Position numbers and translations under genes: made by a program. A stretch of DNA of 64,000 nt from Rhizobium mesosinicum (GTDB taxonomy: Bacteria; Pseudomonadota; Alphaproteobacteria; Rhizobiales; Rhizobiaceae), in contig NZ_JAEUAK010000005.1 of assembly GCF_019511345.1 (NCBI RefSeq), positions 62,001 through 126,000 on the forward strand, given 5' to 3'. Of the stretch, positions 46,187 through 58,339 are shown piece by piece. Position 1 is the first letter of the stretch. The number at the start of each line of letters is the position of its first letter. The notes under the pieces are model-generated. The model was not told the origin of the DNA. It ran no database searches and saw only the letters and a list, made by a program, of their open reading frames with translations.

Positions 46187-47749
46187 ATGCTCGAGGACGG
46201 CAAGATTTTCATCGGCGCAAGCCGCAATCCCGACGACAGCATCAACAAGGGCGAATATCTCGACCTCAAATTCGGCAACCGCCACGGGCTCGTGACCGGT
46301 GCCACCGGCACCGGCAAAACGGTGACGCTTCAGGTTCTCGCCGAGGGTTTTGCGAGAGCAGGCGTTCCGGTCTTCGCCGCCGACATCAAGGGCGACCTCT
46401 CGGGCATCGCCGCCAAGGGCGAGCCCAAGGATTTCCTCACCAAGCGCGCCGAGCAGATCGGCTTTACCGACTACGAATTCGACCAGTTTCCAGTCATCTT
46501 CTGGGACCTCTTCGGCGAGAAGGGCCATCGGGTGCGCACGACCGTCGCCGAGATGGGCCCGCTGCTGCTGGCACGACTGATGGACGCCTCCGAGCCGCAG
46601 GAAGGCGTTATCAATATCGCCTTCAAGATCGCCGACAAGGCCGGCCTGCCGCTGCTCGACCTCAAGGACTTCACGGCGCTGCTCAACTATATGGGCGAGA
46701 ATGCGTCAGAGCTTTCCAGCCAGTTCGGGCTGATTTCCAAGGCCTCCGTCGGTTCCATCCAGCGTGCGCTGCTGGTGCTGGAACAGCAGGGCGCGGAACA
46801 TTTCTTCGGCGAACCCGCCCTTAAGATCACCGACATCATGCGCACGTCGAACAATGGCTACGGGCAGATCTCCGTGCTTGCCGCCGACAAGCTGATGATG
46901 AACCCGCGCCTTTACGCCACCTTCCTGCTCTGGCTGCTTTCCGAACTCTTCGAGGAACTGCCGGAAGTGGGAGATCCCGATAAGCCGAAGCTGGTCTTCT
47001 TCTTCGACGAAGCGCATCTGCTTTTCAATGATGCGCCAAAGGTGCTGGTCGAGCGCGTCGAGCAGGTCGTGCGCCTTATCCGGTCCAAGGGCGTTGGCGT
47101 TTATTTCGTCACGCAGAACCCGCTCGACGTACCGGAAACGGTGCTCGCCCAGCTCGGCAACCGTCTCCAGCATGCGCTGCGCGCCTATTCGCCGCGCGAG
47201 CAGAAGGCGGTGAAGACGGCGGCCGACACCTTCCGCCCCAACCCGGCCTTCGATTGCGCCACAGTCATCACCACTCTCGGCACCGGCGAGGCGCTGGTCT
47301 CGACGCTCGAAGCCAAGGGCGCGCCCTCGATCGTCGAGCGCACACTGGTCCGTCCGCCGTCCGCACGCGTGGGACCGGTGAGCGACGCCGAGCGCCGGCA
47401 AGTGATGGACCATAGCCCCGTGCTCGGCGTCTATGACGAGGATGTCGACCGTGAATCCGCTTTCGAAATGCTCGCCGCACGCGCCAGGAAGGCGGCTGAT
47501 TCCGAAGCCGCCAAGCGGGCGCAGGAAGAGGCGCCGGCGCCGCAGGAGGGCAGCACCACATCCGGCTGGACGCTCCCCGGCTTTGGCGGCAGCGACGACG
47601 ACCAGCCCGCCCGCGGCCAGTCTCGCGGCCGCGCCGGCTATCAGCGCGAAACGGTCATGGAAGCGGCGATGAAGAGCGTAGCCCGCACGGTGGCGACCCA
47701 AGTCGGCCGCGCGCTGGTGCGCGGCATCCTCGGCAGCCTAAAGCGCTAA
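46187..47749 (+). CDS. HerA-like P-loop ATPase (DUF853, YjgR type)
   Basis: 520 residues. Walker A is GATGTGKT at 38-45; Walker B is PKLVFFFDEAHLLF about residue 270. It belongs to the DUF853/YjgR branch of HerA/FtsK-type ATPases, whose role is undefined, although relatives act in DNA end processing or pumping. The C-terminal 70 residues are low-complexity Ala/Glu/Gln followed by a helix (AAMKSVARTVATQVGRALVR). GGGAGACATTCTAC precedes the start. A longer start at 46115 is less likely. Confidence 0.85.
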   Translation: MLEDGKIFIGASRNPDDSINKGEYLDLKFGNRHGLVTGATGTGKTVTLQVLAEGFARAGVPVFAADIKGDLSGIAAKGEPKDFLTKRAEQIGFTDYEFDQFPVIFWDLFGEKGHRVRTTVAEMGPLLLARLMDASEPQEGVINIAFKIADKAGLPLLDLKDFTALLNYMGENASELSSQFGLISKASVGSIQRALLVLEQQGAEHFFGEPALKITDIMRTSNNGYGQISVLAADKLMMNPRLYATFLLWLLSELFEELPEVGDPDKPKLVFFFDEAHLLFNDAPKVLVERVEQVVRLIRSKGVGVYFVTQNPLDVPETVLAQLGNRLQHALRAYSPREQKAVKTAADTFRPNPAFDCATVITTLGTGEALVSTLEAKGAPSIVERTLVRPPSARVGPVSDAERRQVMDHSPVLGVYDEDVDRESAFEMLAARARKAADSEAAKRAQEEAPAPQEGSTTSGWTLPGFGGSDDDQPARGQSRGRAGYQRETVMEAAMKSVARTVATQVGRALVRGILGSLKR

Positions 47750-47801
47750 GACCAAGACATGGCGCGCAAAATCGCTGCACGCTTTGCGCAACATTCCTTG
47801 A

Positions 47802-48104
47802 TCAGCGCTTACGGACAAATTCCGTGCGAAGTACGAGACCCTTGATCGTATCGTGACGGCAGTCGATCTCTTCCGGATTGTCCGTCAGACGGATCGAGCG
47901 GATGACGGTGCCCTGCTTCAGTGTCTGGTTGGCGCCCTTGACCTTCAGGTCCTTGATGAGCGTGACGGAATCGCCGTCCTTCAGCACATTTCCGGAGGCA
48001 TCGCGAACCTCGGACGCAGCCTGTGCGGCTGCCGCCATTTCGGAGGCAGGGCGCCATTCGCCTGTCGCCTCGTCATAAACATATTCGTCGTCACCGCCTG
48101 CCAT
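47802..48104 (-). CDS. PhnA-domain protein (YjdM family)
   Basis: 100 residues. The C-terminal domain matches PhnA: GNVLKDGDSVTLIKDLKVKG, then RTEFVRKR. The usual N-terminal zinc ribbon has no cysteines here; in its place is VYDEATGEWRPASEM, which recalls a degenerate ribbon. The name derives from linkage with phosphonate genes in E. coli, but a phosphonate role is not established. Confidence 0.82.
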   Translation of the reverse strand: MAGGDDEYVYDEATGEWRPASEMAAAAQAASEVRDASGNVLKDGDSVTLIKDLKVKGANQTLKQGTVIRSIRLTDNPEEIDCRHDTIKGLVLRTEFVRKR

Positions 48105-48342
48105 GAATTCGCCCTCGATCAGGAATTTCCTCAGTCTATCGACGGCTGCTTATAACGCTCACAGGGTGTTGTGCAACTATAGTGGTAAACAGAGGACGAT
48201 GCCCTGCGGCGCGCCTCGCGATCCCGGATGAAGAAGGCCTTTCATACCATCTGAGCGTGTTCACTGCCATCATGATCCCTTGTTTCCAACCGCGGGCAAT
48301 GGTATTTCCCTTCTGGAACCGAGAAAGAAAGGAGGGCTGCCC

Positions 48343-48414
48343 ATGAATACCTATTTCCGGCATCATCGCCAGCGTGGCCCAGTCAACGCCCTGCAGATGC
48401 GTTTGCAGGGCTGA
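48343..48414 (+). CDS. Leader-like small ORF, 23 codons
   Basis: Begins MNTYFRHH and ends QMRLQG, stop TGA. It has the best ribosome site in the neighbourhood (AAAGGAGGGCTGCCC). Its last codons fold into a hairpin GCCCTGCA / TGCAGGGC (48388-48411). The ABC-F ATPase starts 174 bases downstream. ABC-F resistance genes elsewhere are controlled by ribosome stalling on short leader peptides, so a regulatory leader is plausible; it may instead be a stand-alone microprotein. Confidence 0.45.
   Translation: MNTYFRHHRQRGPVNALQMRLQG
48388..48411 (+). promoter_or_regulatory. Hairpin overlapping the leader ORF end
   Basis: GCCCTGCA-GATGCGTT-TGCAGGGC, 8 perfect pairs and 8-base loop, ending one base before the leader's stop codon. 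Confidence 0.5.
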
Positions 48415-48588
48415 CCAGAGGCCGTTTCTCGCAAATCTCTTCCTGGTCTGCCCCTAGTGGCACTGCTGCACCTGAATGCTCGTCGTTCAAGCTGCAGCAT
48501 TTCATCATCCGCCAGCATAACGCGCTTTTCCGTCGATGGCTGGAAGCCCCGGATAGGCGCGATCGCTTGGCAAGACCAGGATACGCTC

Positions 48589-51300
<2,712 letters not shown>

Positions 51301-51317
51301 CAGCAGAGACAGTCGCT

Positions 51318-51401
51318 CTCCCCACTGGGGAGAAGGCAAGAATGCGAGGGCTCGGCGGCGTCCTTTCTCCCCGGCGGTGCCGGCAGGCGGATGAGGGGGC
51401 C
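51318..51401 (+). repeat. Right part of the RIME-like repeat
   Basis: CTCCCCACTGGGGAG opens this part and CGGATGAGGGGGCC (51388-51401) closes it; the latter is the exact reverse complement of the left end at 50155-50168. Confidence 0.75.
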
Positions 51402-51445
51402 ACACGGCACCCCTTACCCGCGTCACTTCTACATTCGGCCACCCC

Positions 51446-52222
51446 CTACCGCTTGCCCGCCGACAGGCAGAAATAGGCGCCTTGCGGATCCACCGCCTGA
51501 CAAACCCAGCCGCCGGGGACTTCCATGGGGCCGTTGACGATCTTGCCGCCGCCAGCATTGGTGCGTTCGATCGCAGCATCGAGCGCCGGCACGGTGAAAT
51601 AGTAGGACCAGAAGGCCATCTTGACTTCCGGGGGGCGGGTCATCATGCCGCCGGTCTGTTTTCCGTGTTCGGCGAAGATATGGTAGACGCCCATCGGCCC
51701 CATGTCGAAATCCTGATCCTTCGTCCAGCCGAAGAGCTTGGAATAGAAGTCGAACGCCTTCGCCCCGTCATTGGCGTAGAGCTCCCGCCAGCCGACATGG
51801 CCGGGCGTGTCGAAAGGCAGCTCCGGCGGCGGATTTTCCATCGGCAGCGGCGTCATGATGCAGAGCACAGCTCCGTCAGGATCGGCTACCACGGCAAAGC
51901 GTCCTATGCCTGGAATATCCGCCGGCTGGCGGCGGACGGTACCGCCGTTTGCCGCGAAGTCGCGTGCCGACTGATCGACATTGTCGACGGCGACGTAGCC
52001 GGTCCAATTCGGCGGAATGCCCTGGCCTTCCAGCTCTGCCGGAAAAGGCATCATACCGGCGACCCTGACGCCGTTCGCCTCAAAGATCGTGTATTCCGGC
52101 TGGTCTGCCGCCGGCATCTTGCTCGACGTCCAGCCGACGACCGAGCCGTAAAATTTCGCCGCCGCATCCGGGTCCGGCGTCATCAGTTCGCACCATATGA
52201 ACTTGCCATGCGTATTGGACAT
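51446..52222 (-). CDS. Two-domain VOC family protein
   Basis: 258 residues with two tandem vicinal-oxygen-chelate domains: GKFIWCELMTPDPDAAAKFY with DPDGAVLCIM, and GHVGWRELYANDGAKAFDFY with DPQGAYFCLS. Such fused proteins are usually glyoxalase-like or hydroxyacylglutathione-related, of unknown substrate. Same strand as the DUF1579 and DUF899 genes and close behind them, so they probably form one operon. Confidence 0.88.
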   Translation of the reverse strand: MSNTHGKFIWCELMTPDPDAAAKFYGSVVGWTSSKMPAADQPEYTIFEANGVRVAGMMPFPAELEGQGIPPNWTGYVAVDNVDQSARDFAANGGTVRRQPADIPGIGRFAVVADPDGAVLCIMTPLPMENPPPELPFDTPGHVGWRELYANDGAKAFDFYSKLFGWTKDQDFDMGPMGVYHIFAEHGKQTGGMMTRPPEVKMAFWSYYFTVPALDAAIERTNAGGGKIVNGPMEVPGGWVCQAVDPQGAYFCLSAGKR

Positions 52223-52274
52223 CGTGTTCTCCTCGCTCCACGCTTGAGTTCTGTCTCCTGGCTTTCACGCAATT

Positions 52275-52739
52275 TCAGCCCTTGCGGGTGTATCTGGCTT
52301 CCATGAACTGCTTCCAGGTGCCATCAGGCTCCCTGGTGCTCGACGTGAAGGTTCTGACGTCCTCGTCGAGGAAGATGATCTGCTCGCGATAGTCAGCAAG
52401 GCCGCTGCCGTCGAAGGCCGGCCCCCTCGTATACAGCGACAGCACGTTGCCCGACGGCTCGACCTCGCCCTCATAGGTCCACATGTAATCCATCATGGAG
52501 CCGATCCAGCTGCCGACGTACTTGCCTTTGCTCGGGTCGTAGCCGAGGGTCAGGATCGTTGTCGCCTGCTTGCCGTCAGTCATTTCGCCGCTGCCTTCGG
52601 CAACGAACCAGATGCCTTGCAGAGAGCGCACGGTCTCCTCCCAAGGCTTCTGGCCGGTCATGTCTGGAGCGTTGACGGCCCATTGGCCGACCATTCTCTC
52701 CAGAAAACTATGCTCCTTCAGCACTTCTGCAGTCTTCAT
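52275..52739 (-). CDS. DUF1579 family protein
   Basis: 154 residues. LERMVGQWAVNAPDMTGQ at the start and GYDPSKGKYVGSWIGSMMDYMWTY in the middle are typical of DUF1579, a lipocalin-like barrel of unknown function. It is between the VOC gene (52 bases away) and the DUF899 gene. Confidence 0.87.
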   Translation of the reverse strand: MKTAEVLKEHSFLERMVGQWAVNAPDMTGQKPWEETVRSLQGIWFVAEGSGEMTDGKQATTILTLGYDPSKGKYVGSWIGSMMDYMWTYEGEVEPSGNVLSLYTRGPAFDGSGLADYREQIIFLDEDVRTFTSSTREPDGTWKQFMEARYTRKG

Positions 52740-52872
52740 CGTCCTTCTCCTCCGGATGACGGATGGCTGGCTTGAGCATTTCCGTTTTATTTCGAGTCCC
52801 GAAATTGCCCTGTCTCATTGCTTTCACGCAATTCCGGATGCAAGACCGCTGCGTACTTTAGATTGAATCGCG

Positions 52873-53616
52873 TTAGTGGCAGCAGGATGAGGCCTGAGGG
52901 GCTTCCTCATATTCGTCGTGGCGCTTTACGAAATCCATGGTCGAATCTTCGTTGCGGCCTTTGGGGGCATGATCCAGAATCATCAACGTACCGAGAATTT
53001 CTTCCGCGCCTCGGGCATAGCTCGAATAGGTATGAAACACTTCACCCTTGTCATTTTTATAAAAGGCGGAAAGTCCCGGTAGTTCATCATTGGCGTCAGC
53101 GGGCGCTATGGCTGAGAAATTGTAAAAGACCTTGTCTTTGGCAAGATCCTCGGGCGTGAAAGATACGTGATAATCGAAGTTGAAGTCGCTGCCGAAAGAC
53201 GAGACCCAGGGGAACTTCCATCCCATGCGCTGCTTGTAGGCCTCGATCTTGGCGAGCGGCGCGCGGGCGACGGCAACGAGAGTGACGTCGTGGTGATTGA
53301 GGTGCGGCAGTGTGCCATCGAGGTGGTCGGCCAGGAACGAACAGCCGGGGCAGCCGGCCTCCCATTCGGGGCCGAACATGAAGTGATAGACCATGAGCTG
53401 GCTGCGGCCGTCGAAAAGGTCGGCGAGCGATTTCGGACCCTGCGGCGTATCGAACCTGTAGTTCTTCTCCACTTTCACCCAGGGCAAAGCCATGCGCTCG
53501 GCATTCACCTTGTCTCTCAGATGGGTCGCCTCCTTCTCTCTCAGGAGCAGAGCTCGGCGCGCTTCGAGCCATTCCTCGCGGGACACGACGGGATTTTGAG
53601 TTACCTTGTTCAGCAT
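52873..53616 (-). CDS. DUF899 family (thioredoxin-like) protein
   Basis: 247 residues. A thioredoxin-like core with GPEWEAGCPGCSFLADHLDG (CxxC) is the family mark; the C-terminal end carries a Cys pair (ASSCCH). The start at 53616 follows GGAGGGCGCAGATC; the in-frame extension to 53694 overlaps the palindrome. Read divergently from a MarR regulator over 90 bases. Confidence 0.87.
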   Translation of the reverse strand: MLNKVTQNPVVSREEWLEARRALLLREKEATHLRDKVNAERMALPWVKVEKNYRFDTPQGPKSLADLFDGRSQLMVYHFMFGPEWEAGCPGCSFLADHLDGTLPHLNHHDVTLVAVARAPLAKIEAYKQRMGWKFPWVSSFGSDFNFDYHVSFTPEDLAKDKVFYNFSAIAPADANDELPGLSAFYKNDKGEVFHTYSSYARGAEEILGTLMILDHAPKGRNEDSTMDFVKRHDEYEEAPQASSCCH

Positions 53617-53682
53617 GATCTGCGCCCTCCTCCGGCGCGGCCGGTATTTTCCGGCAGATGATCTCCTCATCTTGACTAAATA

Positions 53683-53696
53683 TATTGATATCAATA
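53683..53696. promoter_or_regulatory. MarR operator candidate
   Basis: TATTGATATCAATA, a perfect 14-base palindrome, 10 bases upstream of the MarR start and in the divergent gap before the DUF899 gene. Confidence 0.6.
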
Positions 53697-53706
53697 GAAA
53701 TAGATC

Positions 53707-54153
53707 ATGTCAAACGTGATCACGATTCCTTTTTCCACCACCCTACTGGTGCGCGATACGTGCCTGTGTCTGCACGTACAGCGCGCTGCCCGTGCGCTCG
53801 CCCGCCTGTTCGACGATGCCCTGCGGCCCGTCGGCCTCACCAATGGCCAATTCTCCCTTTTGATGTCCCTGAACCGACCGGAGCCGCCGCCGATGGGACC
53901 CGTCGCAAACCTGCTCGCCATGGACCAGACGACACTGACGGCAGCATTGAAACCTCTACAGCGCAAGGGTTTCGTCGATGTCGTGGCCAACCCGAGAGAC
54001 CGGCGCGGCCGCCTGCTCCTCCTGACGGATGACGGGCGAGCTGTGCTGCAAAAGGCCCTGCCGATATGGGAGAGCACACATGCGGCACTGGAAGCAAAGC
54101 TGCCAAATGGCGATGCAAATGGGCTGAGACGAGACCTGCAGTTTCTCTCGTGA
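53707..54153 (+). CDS. MarR family transcriptional regulator
   Basis: 148 residues. Winged helix-turn-helix with LLAMDQTTLTAALKPLQRKG (recognition helix) and a DRRGRLLLLTDDG wing. Contains Cys in TCLCLHVQRA near residue 20, which could sense oxidants. Likely regulates the divergent DUF899-DUF1579-VOC operon. Confidence 0.9.
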   Translation: MSNVITIPFSTTLLVRDTCLCLHVQRAARALARLFDDALRPVGLTNGQFSLLMSLNRPEPPPMGPVANLLAMDQTTLTAALKPLQRKGFVDVVANPRDRRGRLLLLTDDGRAVLQKALPIWESTHAALEAKLPNGDANGLRRDLQFLS

Positions 54154-54205
54154 TCTTTACAAGGCCCGGGATAAGATGACTGCAAAATTAGCTGCAAAAA
54201 GCCTC

Positions 54206-54236
54206 TTGACTTAGAGTGCGCTCGAAGCCGTAGCTT
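54206..54236 (+). promoter_or_regulatory. MerR-type promoter with 19-bp spacer
   Basis: -35 TTGACT (54206-54211) and -10 TAGCTT (54231-54236) are 19 bases apart, with the dyad TTAGAGTGCGCTCGAA (54211-54226) in the spacer. This is the classic layout of a MerR-activated promoter and lies 31 bases before the MerR gene start. Confidence 0.7.
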
Positions 54237-54627
54237 CCTTGGCGTCGTGACAAGAACAGGTGTCTCATGAAGATCAGTGACCTCGCGAAACGGTGCGGTC
54301 TGTCGGCGCATACGCTGCGTTATTACGAGCGTATCGGCTTGCTTCCCTATGCCGATCGCGACCGATCCGGACAACGCGACTACGACGCCTCAATCCTTTC
54401 CTGGATCGAGTTTCTCGGCCGTCTGAAGACGACCGGCATGCCGATCCGCGACATGCTGCTTTATGCAAAGCTTGCCGGTAGCGGGAAAGCCACTTTCAGC
54501 GAGCGTCGAGAGATGCTTGAAGAGCATCGCGAGCGTGTCCGGGCCCATGTGGCCGATCTCGAAGCCTGCCTTCGCGTCCTCGACGGCAAAATCGCCTCCT
54601 ATGGGGAGGCGGAAGAAAGGATGAGAG

Positions 54628-55632
<1,005 letters not shown>

Positions 55633-55674
55633 AATTTCGAAACAAACGAACAGCAGGCGGCGCATTGAATTCAA

Positions 55675-55701
55675 CGAAAAGGCCGGAGCGCTGCCCCGGC
55701 C
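55675..55701 (-). terminator. Terminator of the ohr gene
   Basis: GGCCGG (55681-55686) pairs with CCGGCC (55696-55701); on the minus strand the 3' arm is followed by TTTTCGTTG. Lies 26 bases past the ohr stop. Confidence 0.6.
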
Positions 55702-55726
55702 CTTCTCGATCGATATTCGAGAATAA

Positions 55727-56149
55727 TCAGGCAACCGTGACCGGAACTTCGGTCGAAGTGCGCATCGCGTGGCTGTAAGGGCAGACAATATGGGCGGCCG
55801 CCGCGAGCTTTTCGGCGGTTGCCTTATCGACACCCGGGATGTTGACCGTCAGCGCAACTTCGATGCCGAAGCCGCCGCCATCTTCACGCGGGCCGATGCC
55901 GACGGTTGCGGAAACCGTTGTTTCCTCGGGAATCTTGACCTTTTCCTTGCCGGCCACAAATTTCAAAGCACCGAGGAAGCAAGCCGAATAACCGGCCGCG
56001 AAGAGCTGTTCGGGATTGGTGCCGGTTGCGCCGTCGCCGCCGAGTTCCTTCGGCACGGTCAACGTAACGTCGAGAACGCCGTTCTCGGAAACGGCGCGGC
56101 CTGCGCGGCCACCGGTGGCGGAAGCTTTGGTCGTATAGAGAATAGGCAT
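55727..56149 (-). CDS. ohr: Organic hydroperoxide resistance protein Ohr
   Basis: 140 residues of the Ohr/OsmC family. The reactive Cys pair is Cys57 (GYSACFLG) and Cys123 (HIVCPYS). It reduces lipid and organic hydroperoxides using lipoylated partners. Divergent from an OhrR-type regulator, the standard arrangement. Confidence 0.95.
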   Translation of the reverse strand: MPILYTTKASATGGRAGRAVSENGVLDVTLTVPKELGGDGATGTNPEQLFAAGYSACFLGALKFVAGKEKVKIPEETTVSATVGIGPREDGGGFGIEVALTVNIPGVDKATAEKLAAAAHIVCPYSHAMRTSTEVPVTVA

Positions 56150-56202
56150 GACAATCTCCTTTGGTTGGCCCCGTTCGTTCGGGTTGAGTTTTTAATAACG
56201 CC

Positions 56203-56213
56203 CAATTAAATTG
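56203..56213. promoter_or_regulatory. Putative OhrR operator
   Basis: CAATTAAATTG, an 11-base palindrome extended by TACG, resembles the AT-rich OhrR boxes of the TACAATT-AATTGTA type. It is in the shared ohr/ohrR gap. Confidence 0.55.
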
Positions 56214-56277
56214 TACGCAAGTGAATTTTGCAAATTGCATTCGGAATTTGAAAAGAGGACAATGAAGACGTCTAGGG

Positions 56278-56754
56278 ATGGCAGTGATGAAAGCGAGAAC
56301 GGCGAAAGTGATGGAAATACCGGAAGAGGAAAAGCGGCTGGAGAAGCAGCTCTGTTTCGCGGTCTATGCGACGGCGCATGCGTTTACCCGCGCCTATAAG
56401 CCCATACTCGATAGGGTGGGCCTCACCTATCCGCAATATCTCGTCATGCTGGTTCTATGGGAAAAGGCTGAACTGCCGGTCAAGACGATCGGCGAGCAGC
56501 TCGATCTCGATTCCGGCACGCTCTCCCCCCTCCTCAAGCGGCTGGAGCAGAACGGTCTCATCAAGCGCACCCGCGATTCCCGCGACGAACGGCAGGTCAT
56601 CGTGTCGCTGACGCCGAAAGGTCAGGCGATGAAGGGCGAGGTCAACACGATCATGTCTTCGATCGGCGAGGCGATCGGCTGCACGCTGGAGGAAATGGCC
56701 GTCATGCGTGACATGCTGACCCGTCTGCGCGGAAATCTCAACGCAAGCATATAG
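56278..56754 (+). CDS. ohrR: OhrR, organic-peroxide-sensing MarR family repressor
   Basis: 158 residues. The sensing Cys lies in EKQLCFAVYATAHAFTRAY and the DNA-binding segment is LDLDSGTLSPLLKRLEQNG. If translation starts at the Met of MEIPEEE (base 56311) the Cys becomes residue 15, as in the best-studied OhrR. Oxidation by organic peroxides should release the repressor and induce ohr. Confidence 0.93.
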   Translation: MAVMKARTAKVMEIPEEEKRLEKQLCFAVYATAHAFTRAYKPILDRVGLTYPQYLVMLVLWEKAELPVKTIGEQLDLDSGTLSPLLKRLEQNGLIKRTRDSRDERQVIVSLTPKGQAMKGEVNTIMSSIGEAIGCTLEEMAVMRDMLTRLRGNLNASI

Positions 56755-56784
56755 GCCGAGACCGAGCACGGCCTGAAAGACGAT

Positions 56785-56807
56785 GCCCGCGCCACTCCGG
56801 CGCGGGC
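56785..56807 (+). terminator. Hairpin between ohrR and the DHA2 pump
   Basis: GCCCGCGC-CACTCCG-GCGCGGGC, followed by AATTTGCATT. Ends ohrR from one side and the pump from the other. Confidence 0.55.
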
Positions 56808-56815
56808 AATTTGCA

Positions 56816-58216
56816 TTATTCTGCTGCCTGATAGGCCTGCGGGCGAAGCCCGGCGCTCTTCGGGCCGACAGCGGCAAGCAGCGTGATCAGGATCGCCAGC
56901 AGCGCCACGAACACGATACCGCCGACGTAAGGGTCCCAGCCGAAGTGCGGGGCTGCCGCGAAGATAGCGGAAGCGGCCGCAAGCACGATGCCGCCGCCGA
57001 TCTGGAAGGAGGCAAAGAGCAGGCCGGAGGCAAGGCCTGACTTGTCTTCCTCGACATCGGAGAGAGCAGCAACCTGGATCGCCGGATAAGTCATGGCATA
57101 GCCGACGCCGAGCGGGATCTGGTTGAGGGCAACCAGGATGATCGGATCGATGTGGCCGACCAGCGCGACCCAGAGGATATAGCTCATCGCCTGCAGCCCG
57201 ACACCGACCGCCATCAGGCCCGTCGTGCCGCGGTTCTGCGCCACAGTGGCGAAACGCGGTGCAAGGAACATGACGCAGACGCCGCCGAAAGCGAAGCAGA
57301 AGCCGGTGGCAAAGGCCGACCAGCCGATGACATCCTGATAATAGAGCGTGGCGATGAACTGGAAGCCGACATAGGCGCCCTGGAACAAAGCGGCGATGGC
57401 ATTGGCATGGCTGAGCTTTGCCCTGCGGAAGATATGCAGAGGCACCATGGGATCGGCATGGCGCGATTCCACGATCAGGAAGAGCGCGATCAGCACCGCG
57501 GAGGCGACGAGCGAACCCCAGGTGAAGAAATCATTCCAGCCCGCGGCCGCGGCATTGGTAATGCCGAAGACGAAGAGCAGCAGTCCAGGCGTGATTGTGA
57601 GCGCGCCTGCCCAGTCGAAGTGCTTGCGCCCCTCGCCGCGGCGCTCGTCCGCAGGCAGGACGAAGGGAGCGATGACAAGTGCCAGAATGGCGACCGGAGC
57701 GCCCATGACGAGCGTCGCCCGCCAGCTGACGATGGTCGCCGCACCGCCGAGCACCATGCCGAGCACGAAGCCGGTGGCGCCTGTCGAGGCGAAGACGCCG
57801 AGCGCCTTTGCGCGCTTTTCACCCTCGCCGAAAACGGAGAGCAGCAAGGCGAGTGCCGCAGGCGCGGTGAAGGCGGCAGCGATTCCCTTCACTAGGCGGG
57901 CAGCGATCAGCGTCGGGCCGCTATCGACGAAGCCGCCGGCAATGCTGGCGGCAGCGAAGATGCCAAGCGACCAGAGGAAGACGCGGCGGTGGCCGAAGAG
58001 GTCGGCGACACGGCCGCCGAGCAGCAGGAATCCACCGTAACCCAGCACATAGGCGCTGACGGCCCATTGAAGCGAGGTTGCAGGCATACCAAGTTCGGTC
58101 TGGATAGCAGGCAGGGCGACCCCGATAGTGGAAACATCCATGGCGTCAAGGAAGTTCGCAGCGCAGAGCAGCAGCAACGCCAGGCCGGCTCCGCGTGGAG
58201 ATGGGGAATTGGTCAT
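56816..58216 (-). CDS. MFS drug efflux transporter, DHA2 family
   Basis: 466 residues with about 14 membrane helices. Motif A GRVADLFGHRRVF, helix 1 LDAMDVSTIGVALPAIQ with acidic residues and the motif-C-like stretch GVFASTGATGFVLGMVLGGA are seen. Proton-driven efflux of a drug or dye is likely. It is divergent from a LysR gene that probably controls it. The longer start at 58249 is less supported. Confidence 0.88.
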   Translation of the reverse strand: MTNSPSPRGAGLALLLLCAANFLDAMDVSTIGVALPAIQTELGMPATSLQWAVSAYVLGYGGFLLLGGRVADLFGHRRVFLWSLGIFAAASIAGGFVDSGPTLIAARLVKGIAAAFTAPAALALLLSVFGEGEKRAKALGVFASTGATGFVLGMVLGGAATIVSWRATLVMGAPVAILALVIAPFVLPADERRGEGRKHFDWAGALTITPGLLLFVFGITNAAAAGWNDFFTWGSLVASAVLIALFLIVESRHADPMVPLHIFRRAKLSHANAIAALFQGAYVGFQFIATLYYQDVIGWSAFATGFCFAFGGVCVMFLAPRFATVAQNRGTTGLMAVGVGLQAMSYILWVALVGHIDPIILVALNQIPLGVGYAMTYPAIQVAALSDVEEDKSGLASGLLFASFQIGGGIVLAAASAIFAAAPHFGWDPYVGGIVFVALLAILITLLAAVGPKSAGLRPQAYQAAE

Positions 58217-58339
58217 CGATCTCGGTTCCTTCTTTGCTGCCGCCTTCACCGGGAGGCTGGCGGGCGGCAGGGAACGAGAAAATGTACAGCCTCACATCCT
58301 ATTGCAAATTGATAGTAGCCATGTCAGGTATTACTCATA

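Larger units (their letters stand above)
48105..48588. other. 484-base region before the ABC-F gene
   Basis: Longest non-coding stretch of the window outside the IS element. It holds the 23-codon leader-like ORF at 48343-48414 and its hairpin; the part before 48330 shows no clear gene. A minus-strand frame (48136-48366) has no ribosome site and is not supported. Confidence 0.45.

Noticed and set aside
48136..48366. 76-codon minus-strand frame before the ABC-F gene
   Set aside because: Lacks a ribosome site and homology; overlaps the start of the leader-like ORF.
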